Source: Polynucleobacter meluiroseus (GTDB lineage Bacteria; Bacteroidota; Bacteroidia; Flavobacteriales_D; Crocinitomicaceae). From it: a DNA stretch of 5,448 nt. The notes under the pieces are model-generated. The model was not told the DNA's origin and ran no database searches. It worked only from the letters and a program-made list of their open reading frames with translations. Shown in pieces: positions 1-5,448 of this stretch (its first letter is position 1; each line of letters begins with the position of its first letter). The stretch is taken from the NCBI GenBank assembly GCA_943328715.2, contig CALQBB020000084.1, positions 1 through 5,448 on the forward strand. The letters run 5' to 3'. The position numbers were made by a program, and so were the translations under genes.

Positions 1-1020
1 ATATTGAAATTCTGCTACAATTCGGATGTCCTTTGTAATTAAATGCCGAGACGTAAAAATAAGTTCGGATGTATTGTAATCAATGGTGTAATCGAATTCT
101 TGTCCGCGCATGAGCAATTTCCCATCGATGTAAATGCGTTCCGTTCCCGAAAGAATGGTGATAAACGGTTCGTTTTCAGCTCCTCTCAAGCGATATGGAC
201 CTTGATTGGCTTCAATTCCTTGGATGATTTGTCGGTTGAATTTTCCTTTGGAGAGCGCGACGCTATTTTGGGTAAACCACTTGGCATCAGTGGCTGTTTT
301 CCCTTGGAATTCTGAACTGATTCCTTGTCCACGTTTTTTGTAGTTCATAAAATATCCGGTCGGCTTCGACAGCCAAAAATCACCCGTAATTAACTTGAAC
401 TGCTCGTTTGACAATTGAATGTAGACTTGATCAAATTCTTGCAGTTTATTGGTGTTTCCGTCCGCTTGAATCGGAATATTCGCATCAGAAATGGAGGCAC
501 TTAACTTCAAATTATCGCTAATCATTCCATTAAGTTCTAAGTTTAAGGCGGAGTTGATTCCTAAACTTTGCTTATTACCAAAGCTCAATCCCCGGGAAAT
601 ACTTCCGTTTTTTGCGATTTCATTTCCACCGAAGAGTGTTGGTGGAGTGGTATTGGCTTCAATTTTGAATAGGTCTCGTTCACTTTGAGGCCGTCCTTGA
701 AAGATGACACTCGTATCGCGTTTTAGATACTGCTTAGTGAAATCGATGGGCCAAACTTGGTAACGAAGCAGCAAGCTATCGGTGGATTCATGGATTAAGC
801 GAAATTTTGCCGAAAGAAAATCAATTTCATAGTCGCTTGCTTTTAAAGTGTCCTTGCCGTTCAATACCACAAAGGAACTTGGATAAATACTCAAGGTATC
901 GATGCGTTTCCACTCCGTGTTAAATTTTTGATGAATGGCGCGTTGATTCCCATGTTGGGCATTAGCTCCAATGGAAATAAAACAAAACAGAAAGAAGGTC
1001 CAAAAATTGTTCGGCATCAT
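1..1020 (-). CDS. Large secreted envelope protein of a conserved Bacteroidota family, N-terminal part (partial)
   Basis: The reading frame is open from ATG to the left window edge (340 codons, no stop), so the C-terminus is outside the window. Residues 1-22 look like a Sec signal peptide: a short start, a hydrophobic core (FWTFFLFCFISIGA) and a likely cleavage after ANA, before QHG. Residues 35-110 form a small beta-rich domain ending in RYQVWPIDFTKQY. Residues 140-260 alternate polar and hydrophobic residues in strand-length blocks (LNLELNG, LKLSASISD, VYIQLS, FKLITGDFWL), as in outer-membrane beta-barrels. The conserved DANIPIQADGNT segment lies at 179-190. Residues 276-340 carry the family signature: GPYRLRG, then SGTERIYIDGKLLMRG, then DYTIDYNTSELIFT. 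I recall this set of motifs in very long (about 1000 residues or more) Bacteroidota proteins without an assigned function. A barrel with an inserted beta domain is my inference. An in-frame TAA lies just upstream, so the start must be one of the two adjacent ATG codons; I took the first. No promoter box is visible in the gap to serS, so read-through from serS is plausible. Confidence 0.85.
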   Translation of the reverse strand, partial: MMPNNFWTFFLFCFISIGANAQHGNQRAIHQKFNTEWKRIDTLSIYPSSFVVLNGKDTLKASDYEIDFLSAKFRLIHESTDSLLLRYQVWPIDFTKQYLKRDTSVIFQGRPQSERDLFKIEANTTPPTLFGGNEIAKNGSISRGLSFGNKQSLGINSALNLELNGMISDNLKLSASISDANIPIQADGNTNKLQEFDQVYIQLSNEQFKLITGDFWLSKPTGYFMNYKKRGQGISSEFQGKTATDAKWFTQNSVALSKGKFNRQIIQGIEANQGPYRLRGAENEPFITILSGTERIYIDGKLLMRGQEFDYTIDYNTSELIFTSRHLITKDIRIVAEFQY

Positions 1021-1145
1021 GCCTTACGAAGATAAGGTTGTTGGCTTGAATAACGTTCGAAATGCCAATAGATTGTTTAAGAAACGATTATTTTGTTCGT
1101 CCATCGACGATTGAATCCGCAACTTAATAATCTTTGTTTGCTGTG

Positions 1146-2417
1146 TTAATCGATGCGATCAAATCCGGTATACGGACGCAATGCTTCAGGAATAACGATG
1201 CCATGTTCATCTTGGTGATTTTCCAATAAGGCAGCAACGATTCTTGGCAATGCAAGCGCAGATCCATTCAAGGTATGACAAAGTTGAGATTTTTTGTCCG
1301 CATCTTTAAAACGCAACTTCAAACGGTTTGCTTGGAAGGTGTCGAAACGAGAAACGGAACTTACTTCCAACCATTTTTCTTGCGCAGCGGAGTACACTTC
1401 GAAGTCGTAAGTCATGGCAGATGCAAAGCCCATATCACCGCCACATAAGCGTAAAATACGGAACTGAAGTCCAAGTTTGTCTAAAAGTCCTTTCACGTGT
1501 TCCATCATATCTTCCAATGCTTGAGCGGTGTTAGATGGATGTTCAACGCGTACAATTTCCACTTTATCAAACTGATGTAGGCGGTTTAATCCACGCACGT
1601 CTTTTCCGTATGATCCAGCTTCTCTTCTAAAACATGGCGTATAACCACACATTTTTATCGAGAAATCGGGACCAGGTAAAATGACATCTCTGTAAATATT
1701 TGTCAAGGGAACTTCTGCCGTTGGAATCATGTAGAAGTCATCCTCTTTCATGTAGTACATTTGTCCTTCCTTGTCCGGAAGTTGTCCTGTTCCAATGCCA
1801 CTTGCTTCGTTCACCATCAATGGTGCTTGTATTTCTTCGTAACCTTCTTTGCTTGCTTCTTCTAGGAAGAACTGAATCAAGGCACGTTGTAATTTCGCTC
1901 CTTTTCCACGGTAAAACGGGAATCCAGCACCTGTCACTTTTACCCCTAATTCAAAATCGATGAGGTTGAATTTTTTCGCTAAATCCCAATGCGGCAATGC
2001 GTCAAAACCAAAAGTTGGTGTCGCTCCTTGCTCGTAAACGGTTTCGTTATCGTTTGCATCACGTCCACTTGGAACCAGTTCGTTAGGAACGTTTGGCAAG
2101 GTGTATAACAATTTAGTGATTTCATCTTCTAATTTGTCCACGGTAGATTTCAACGCTGCTTCTTTCACTTTGAGTCCGGCTGTACGCTCTTTCAAGGAAG
2201 CTGCCTCCGCTTGTTTCCCTGTCTTGAATAAATCACCGATGGAACGCGCCAATTGGTTCATTTCTGCAGCGATGTTATCAAGGTCGGTCTTTGCCGCACG
2301 CCAATCGACATCTTTGGCTAGAATCTCATCCAAGGTAGATTCAGCTTGGATATTGCGTTTTAACAATCCTTTGACTAAAGCGTCTTTTTCGGCACGAATG
2401 CGTTGAATTTCTAACAT
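1146..2417 (-). CDS. serS: Seryl-tRNA synthetase
   Basis: This cytoplasmic class II aminoacyl-tRNA synthetase charges tRNA(Ser), and tRNA(Sec) where present, with serine via seryl-adenylate. The 423 residues match the usual bacterial length of about 420-430. Residues 1-105 form the long antiparallel coiled-coil arm that grips the long variable arm of tRNA(Ser); they are rich in K, E, A and L. The catalytic core follows. TAEVPLT at 233-239 holds the serine-binding TAE. Motif 2 starts at 262 with FRREAGSYGKDVRG, where the FRRE arginines contact ATP, and continues through LNRLHQFDKVEIV. Motif 3 is LNGSALALPRIVAALLEN at 383-400, with its invariant Arg at 392. The C-terminus PEALRPYTGFDRID is typical. 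The start MLEIQRIRAEKD aligns with the normal SerRS N-terminus, and no Shine-Dalgarno sequence precedes it. One oddity is R357 in EVSSVSRFDTFQANRL, where I expect Asn from other SerRS sequences. The gene is divergent from dut and upstream of the envelope protein gene on the same strand. Confidence 0.98.
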   Translation of the reverse strand: MLEIQRIRAEKDALVKGLLKRNIQAESTLDEILAKDVDWRAAKTDLDNIAAEMNQLARSIGDLFKTGKQAEAASLKERTAGLKVKEAALKSTVDKLEDEITKLLYTLPNVPNELVPSGRDANDNETVYEQGATPTFGFDALPHWDLAKKFNLIDFELGVKVTGAGFPFYRGKGAKLQRALIQFFLEEASKEGYEEIQAPLMVNEASGIGTGQLPDKEGQMYYMKEDDFYMIPTAEVPLTNIYRDVILPGPDFSIKMCGYTPCFRREAGSYGKDVRGLNRLHQFDKVEIVRVEHPSNTAQALEDMMEHVKGLLDKLGLQFRILRLCGGDMGFASAMTYDFEVYSAAQEKWLEVSSVSRFDTFQANRLKLRFKDADKKSQLCHTLNGSALALPRIVAALLENHQDEHGIVIPEALRPYTGFDRID

Positions 2418-2436
2418 AACAATTTATTTGCGAAAA

Positions 2437-2471
2437 CAAAAGTAGTGAATTGAGGCGAAAATTCCGCTCAA
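2437..2471 (-). promoter_or_regulatory. Predicted Bacteroidota-type promoter of serS
   Basis: Read on the minus strand, TACTTTTG (2444 down to 2437) is an exact match to the Bacteroidota -7 consensus TAnnTTTG. A possible -33 TTTG lies at 2472-2469, giving a spacer of 24 bases, slightly longer than the usual 17-23. Transcription would start near 2431, leaving a leader of about a dozen bases before the ATG, with no Shine-Dalgarno sequence. The -7 box is strong evidence; the -33 assignment is weak. Confidence 0.65.
2450..2471. repeat. Imperfect inverted repeat inside the serS promoter spacer
   Basis: TTGAG-G-CG and CG-CTCAA face each other around a 7-base centre (AAAATTC): seven matching pairs with one extra G in the left arm. 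The repeat fills the space between the serS -7 box and its candidate -33 TTG, and its outer bases include that TTG. It could be a regulator-binding site or chance; a 7-pair imperfect dyad in AT-rich DNA is not rare. It is not followed by a T-run in either direction that would make it a terminator. Confidence 0.3.
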
Positions 2472-2546
2472 ATCCAAACGGGATAAAGAAAATAAGTCTG
2501 TAGGTTGTTAATAGTACCCTGTTGATTTCTCCTCGTTCAAAGCCGT

Positions 2547-2574
2547 TTTGAGGACATGTATTTTACTAATTTTG
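2547..2574 (+). promoter_or_regulatory. Predicted Bacteroidota-type promoter of the dut operon
   Basis: TAATTTTG at 2567-2574 matches the Bacteroidota -7 consensus TAnnTTTG exactly. TTTG at 2547-2550 is a candidate -33 element, with a spacer of 16 bases, slightly shorter than the usual 17-23. The predicted start near 2580 leaves a leader of about 10 bases before the dut ATG. The start codon is preceded by AGATAAA, with no Shine-Dalgarno sequence, as is common in this phylum. It is the only such box seen on the plus strand of the divergent region, and it probably serves all three plus-strand genes. Confidence 0.65.
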
Positions 2575-2590
2575 ACTACAATTAGATAAA

Positions 2591-3025
2591 ATGCAGGTAA
2601 AAATCACCAATAAGTCTAAACACGACTTGCCGAAATACGAAACTGCGGGTTCTTCCGGCATGGATATTCGTGCGAACATCGATGCGGTCGTTTCCTTAAA
2701 ACCGTTACAGCGTGCGTTAATCAAGACGGGATTGTTTTTGGAAATGGATCCGTCCATTGAATGTCAAATTCGTCCACGTAGTGGTCTAGCGCTGAAAAAA
2801 GGATTAACTGTTTTGAATACGCCAGGTACAGTGGATGCAGATTACCGCGGTGAAGTCGGTGTGATTTTAATCAATTTATCGGAAGAAGAGGTCATCATTG
2901 AAGACGGAGAACGCATTGCGCAAATGGTATTTTGTCCGATTCAAAAAGTAACATTAACAGAAGTCACGGAACTCACTGACTCAGCGCGTGGAGCGGAAGG
3001 ATTTGGTAGTACGGGAGTAAAATAA
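2591..3025 (+). CDS. dut: dUTP diphosphatase (dUTPase)
   Basis: This enzyme hydrolyses dUTP to dUMP and pyrophosphate in the cytoplasm. It keeps uracil out of DNA and supplies dUMP for thymidylate synthesis. The 144 residues match the trimeric all-beta dUTPase family, and all five motifs are present in order. Motif 1 is AGSSGMDIRA (19-28). Motif 2 is RPRSGLALKKG (61-71), whose Ser contacts phosphate. Motif 3 is NTPGTVDADYRGE (76-88), with D82 the expected catalytic Asp and Y85 the ribose-discriminating Tyr. Motif 4 is ERIAQMVF (107-114). Motif 5 is the flexible C-terminal RGAEGFGSTG (133-142), with the Arg and Phe that close over the substrate. The start MQVKI is the normal N-terminus. It is the first gene of the plus-strand cluster; the nucleotidyltransferase starts six bases after its stop. 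No defect is seen. Confidence 0.98.
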   Translation: MQVKITNKSKHDLPKYETAGSSGMDIRANIDAVVSLKPLQRALIKTGLFLEMDPSIECQIRPRSGLALKKGLTVLNTPGTVDADYRGEVGVILINLSEEEVIIEDGERIAQMVFCPIQKVTLTEVTELTDSARGAEGFGSTGVK

Positions 3026-3031
3026 GAAGAA

Positions 3032-4042
3032 ATGAATGTAATTGTGCCAATGGCTGGAAGAGGCAGCCGTCTTAGACCACACACTTTAACTGTTCCCAAA
3101 CCACTAGTTCCGGTTGGTGGAAAACCCATTGTTCACCGACTCGTTGAGGACATCGCACGCGTTTGTGCAGAGAAAATTGATGAAATCGCTTTTGTGGTTG
3201 GAGAGTTTGGTTCAGAGGTAGAACAAGAATTATTAGCCGTTGCAGAGAAATTGGGAGCGAAAGGATCCATTCATTACCAACACCAACCTTTGGGAACTGC
3301 TCACGCTGTGCTATGTGCTGCGGATAAATTAACAGGACCTGTTGTCGTTGCCTTTGCGGACACACTATTCAAAGCCGATTTTAAAATCAGCTCGGAGGAT
3401 GAAGGAATTCTATGGGTGAAACAAATTGAGGATCCTAGTGCTTTTGGTGTGATCAAAATGAATGAGCGCGGAGAAATCATCGATTTCGTCGAAAAACCAA
3501 AAGAATTTGTGTCGGATTTAGCGATGATCGGAATCTATTATTTCCGCGATGGCGAACGTTTACACAAGGAATTACAGTACTTAATTGATAACGCTGTCAT
3601 TAAAAGCGGTGAATACCAATTGCCGGATGCGCTGCGTCGTTTAACAGAATCTGGCGTTGTTTTTAAACCGGGAACTGTTTCAGAATGGCTGGACTGTGGA
3701 AACAAAGAAGTGACTGTTCATACGAATCAACGTGTCTTAGAATTTGATCACGCTGCCGGACTTTCCATGCAGGATGAGAGTGCAACGTTGGTCGATTCAG
3801 TCATTATTCAACCGTGTTTTATCGGTAAAAACGTGAAGATTCATGCATCTGTTATTGGACCACACGTTTCCATTGGGGCGAATTCAGTTGTAGAAAATTC
3901 CATCATTCGAAACACAAACATTCAACAAAACACACACATTTCGAATGCGAACATGGCGGATTCCATGCTTGGCTCGAATGTTGTATACAAGGGACGATCA
4001 AAAGACCTGAGTTTGGGTGATTTTAGCACGACACATGAATAA
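3032..4042 (+). CDS. Sugar-1-phosphate nucleotidyltransferase with C-terminal left-handed beta-helix
   Basis: It is predicted to make an NDP-sugar from a sugar-1-phosphate and an NTP in the cytoplasm, feeding cell-surface polysaccharide synthesis. Residues 1-235 are the NTP_transferase Rossmann-like domain. The nucleotide-binding signature AGRGSRLRPHT, then PKPLVPVGGKP, spans 8-32. The metal-binding Asp is D110 in FADTLF. The sugar-site EKP is at 154-156, followed by GEYQLPDAL (193-201) and WLDCGN (219-224). Residues 255-320 show imperfect hexapeptide periodicity (IIQPCFIGKNVKI, VIGPHVSIGANSVV), the mark of a left-handed beta-helix, as in GlmU and long RmlA-like proteins. Whether this domain is catalytic (acyltransfer) or only structural and oligomerising cannot be told. 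Neither the sugar nor the base can be assigned. Such proteins are often labelled glucose-1-phosphate thymidylyltransferase or mannose-1-phosphate guanylyltransferase, but the sequence does not decide. The start follows a purine-rich AAGAAGA. The stop overlaps the TPR gene start by 8 bases, implying co-translation. Confidence 0.9.
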   Translation: MNVIVPMAGRGSRLRPHTLTVPKPLVPVGGKPIVHRLVEDIARVCAEKIDEIAFVVGEFGSEVEQELLAVAEKLGAKGSIHYQHQPLGTAHAVLCAADKLTGPVVVAFADTLFKADFKISSEDEGILWVKQIEDPSAFGVIKMNERGEIIDFVEKPKEFVSDLAMIGIYYFRDGERLHKELQYLIDNAVIKSGEYQLPDALRRLTESGVVFKPGTVSEWLDCGNKEVTVHTNQRVLEFDHAAGLSMQDESATLVDSVIIQPCFIGKNVKIHASVIGPHVSIGANSVVENSIIRNTNIQQNTHISNANMADSMLGSNVVYKGRSKDLSLGDFSTTHE

Positions 4043-5448
4043 ATTCCTTTTTCTTATTTGTTGGACATTTGTGTTTGCTTCTTGTGCGAATTTGAAGAAA
4101 AAAAAGCAGGAGGGACATGATGCCACGTACATAAATTCCTTTCACGCAGGGGTGCGCTTCAAACTGAATGGACAAAACCAAGAAGCGATTGATAAATTCA
4201 ATGCCTGTCTGCTTCTCGATGAAAAGGACGATGCAGCACATTTTGCCTTAGCTCAAATTTACTTGAACCAAGAAAACTTGGATCAAGCGGCATTTCATAC
4301 CTTGAAAGCTTCGGAAATTGATCCAAAGAATGAGCATTACCAAAGTGAGTTGGCTTTCATGTATGTCGAGTTGAAAAAATTCCCGGAAGCCATTGCGGTT
4401 TTTGAGAAGTTGCTTAAAAAAACACCGAATAATGCAACGTACTATGCTGGTGCAGCGGAATGTTACACGCAAATGGGTGACGTAAAAAAAGGCTTGGATT
4501 TATTGAACCGCATGGAAAACAACCTTGGAGCGAATCCAGGAATTGCCATTGAGAAATTTAAACTACTTGTTGCTGCTAAACGAGATGAAGAAGCGATCAC
4601 CGTTCTCAAAAATGCGAAAAAGAAATTTGAAGGAGAACCCATGATCATCGCGAATTTAGTCGATTACTATTTGCAACGTAAGCGTTTTCAAGAAGGATTT
4701 GAATTATTAAAAGAATTGGTTGCCGTGGATCCAAACAATGGCATGGCTTTACTGATGCTTGGGGACATGCAAATGCAATCAGGGGACAGTAAAAATGGAT
4801 TGCAAAACTTAAAGGCAGCGATAAAATCTGATGGACCAAGCATTGACCAGAAGATGAATATCTTGATGGCCCTTCAAGGACAAGAGGTCATGGATCCAGA
4901 CATGGAATCGTTGGTGCAGTACATGTGTAAGAAATATCCGAAGGAAGCAAAAGCACATTCCATTTCAGGCGACTATTATTTCAAGGTAAATCAATTCGTT
5001 CAGGCGATTGCATCGTATAAAGCAGCCGTTGCTTGTGATCCAAATGTTTATCCGATTTGGAATCAAATTTTATTATTGGAATATCAATACCAACAGTTTG
5101 ATAGTTTGGCAAAAGACGCAGAAAAATGCATCGGTTTTTTCCCGACACAAGCCCTTCCTTATTTTGTTTTTGGAACCGCACTGAACCAACAACGAAACTT
5201 TCAACAGTCACTCACAACCTTGCAAACGGGAATAGACTATGTGCTTAAGGATGCGGATTTAAAAGCAGAATTCTATGGACAAATAGGTGAGGCGGAATTT
5301 GGATTAAAGCACACAAAAGAAGCGATTGCTGCCTACGACAAGGCACTCGGCTTATCCGTAAAAAATACTTTTATACGCAATCAATTTGCCTATCAGTTAG
5401 CCTTTCACGAATTAGAATTGGGGAAAGCGACTCAAATCATCGATGATG
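4035..5448 (+). CDS. TPR-repeat lipoprotein (partial, C-terminus beyond window)
   Basis: The frame is open for 471 codons to the right edge. Residues 1-17 are a lipoprotein signal peptide: MNK, a hydrophobic stretch, then the lipobox FASC with Cys17 as the acylated residue. A very basic KKKK follows, so the mature protein should be tethered to a membrane and lie in the periplasm or at the surface. From about residue 33 on, the protein is helical tetratricopeptide repeats of about 34 residues. The clearest are at about 33-66 (AIDKFNACLLLDEKD), 67-100, 101-134 (AIAVFEKLLKKTPNN), 203-236 (LLKELVAVDPNN), 305-338 (AIASYKAAVACDPN) and 411-444 (AIAAYDKALGL). TPR arrays are protein-binding scaffolds, and no catalytic domain is visible. 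The ATG is fixed by the signal peptide and lies 8 bases inside the nucleotidyltransferase gene. Known TPR lipoproteins of this phylum include type IX secretion components such as SprE/PorW, but nothing here identifies this protein as one. Its neighbours suggest an envelope role. Confidence 0.92.
   Translation, partial: MNKFLFLICWTFVFASCANLKKKKQEGHDATYINSFHAGVRFKLNGQNQEAIDKFNACLLLDEKDDAAHFALAQIYLNQENLDQAAFHTLKASEIDPKNEHYQSELAFMYVELKKFPEAIAVFEKLLKKTPNNATYYAGAAECYTQMGDVKKGLDLLNRMENNLGANPGIAIEKFKLLVAAKRDEEAITVLKNAKKKFEGEPMIIANLVDYYLQRKRFQEGFELLKELVAVDPNNGMALLMLGDMQMQSGDSKNGLQNLKAAIKSDGPSIDQKMNILMALQGQEVMDPDMESLVQYMCKKYPKEAKAHSISGDYYFKVNQFVQAIASYKAAVACDPNVYPIWNQILLLEYQYQQFDSLAKDAEKCIGFFPTQALPYFVFGTALNQQRNFQQSLTTLQTGIDYVLKDADLKAEFYGQIGEAEFGLKHTKEAIAAYDKALGLSVKNTFIRNQFAYQLAFHELELGKATQIIDD

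Noticed and set aside
43..315. 90-codon open frame on the plus strand
   Set aside because: It is antisense to the signature region of the envelope protein, whose motifs show that the minus strand is coding.
1097..1110. Small hairpin (TCGTC-CATC-GACGA) in the gap after serS, considered as a terminator
   Set aside because: The stem is only five pairs and no T-run follows on the minus strand, so it does not support intrinsic termination.
2101..2406. 101-codon open frame on the plus strand
   Set aside because: It lies fully antisense to the serS coiled-coil region, a regular, biased codon stretch that opens opposite frames. The peptide has no recognisable feature, and serS is certain.
4098..4105. 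Run of eight A bases just after the lipobox codons, considered as a frameshift site
   Set aside because: The frame encoding the signal peptide continues straight through into the TPR repeats, so no shift is needed. It simply encodes part of KKKK.
4108..4134. Perfect AGGAGG followed by ATGATG inside the TPR gene, considered as an alternative start
   Set aside because: The ATG is out of the TPR frame and its frame stops after five codons. The upstream ATG at 4035 gives a proper lipoprotein signal peptide.
4023..4648. Several 60-75 codon minus-strand frames opposite the TPR gene
   Set aside because: The plus-strand frame has a lipobox and regular TPR repeats; the antisense frames have no family features and are shadows.

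Overview
The window looks like a core-genome segment of a Bacteroidota bacterium, most likely from the Flavobacteriales. The taxonomic reading rests on four things. The protein signatures are of Bacteroidota type. The divergent intergenic region carries two exact TAnnTTTG promoter -7 boxes. Start codons lack Shine-Dalgarno sequences and are preceded by A/T-rich DNA. The gene order dUTPase, sugar nucleotidyltransferase, TPR lipoprotein is one I recall from Flavobacteria. Base composition is moderate (roughly 40-45% GC by eye) and even throughout. There is no sign of mobile elements, tRNA or rRNA genes, or CRISPR.

Left half, minus strand: serS (seryl-tRNA synthetase) is complete. It is followed after a 125-base gap by the first 340 codons of a large secreted, beta-strand-rich envelope protein that runs off the left edge. 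That protein belongs to a conserved but, to my knowledge, functionally uncharacterised Bacteroidota family.

Centre (about 2418-2590): a 173-base divergent intergenic region holds a promoter for serS on the minus strand and one for dut on the plus strand. Each has a perfect -7 box and a predicted leader of only 10-15 bases. An imperfect inverted repeat lies in the spacer of the serS promoter.

Right half, plus strand: dut (dUTP diphosphatase), a sugar-1-phosphate nucleotidyltransferase with a C-terminal left-handed beta-helix, and a TPR lipoprotein that runs off the right edge form a tight cluster (6-base gap, then 8-base overlap) and are almost certainly one operon. The cluster mixes nucleotide-pool sanitation with envelope functions: an activated-sugar supplier and a membrane-anchored scaffold.

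No clearly novel system is visible. The points most worth a second look are the uncharacterised envelope protein, the unknown substrate of the nucleotidyltransferase and its linkage to the TPR lipoprotein, and the architecture of the divergent promoters.
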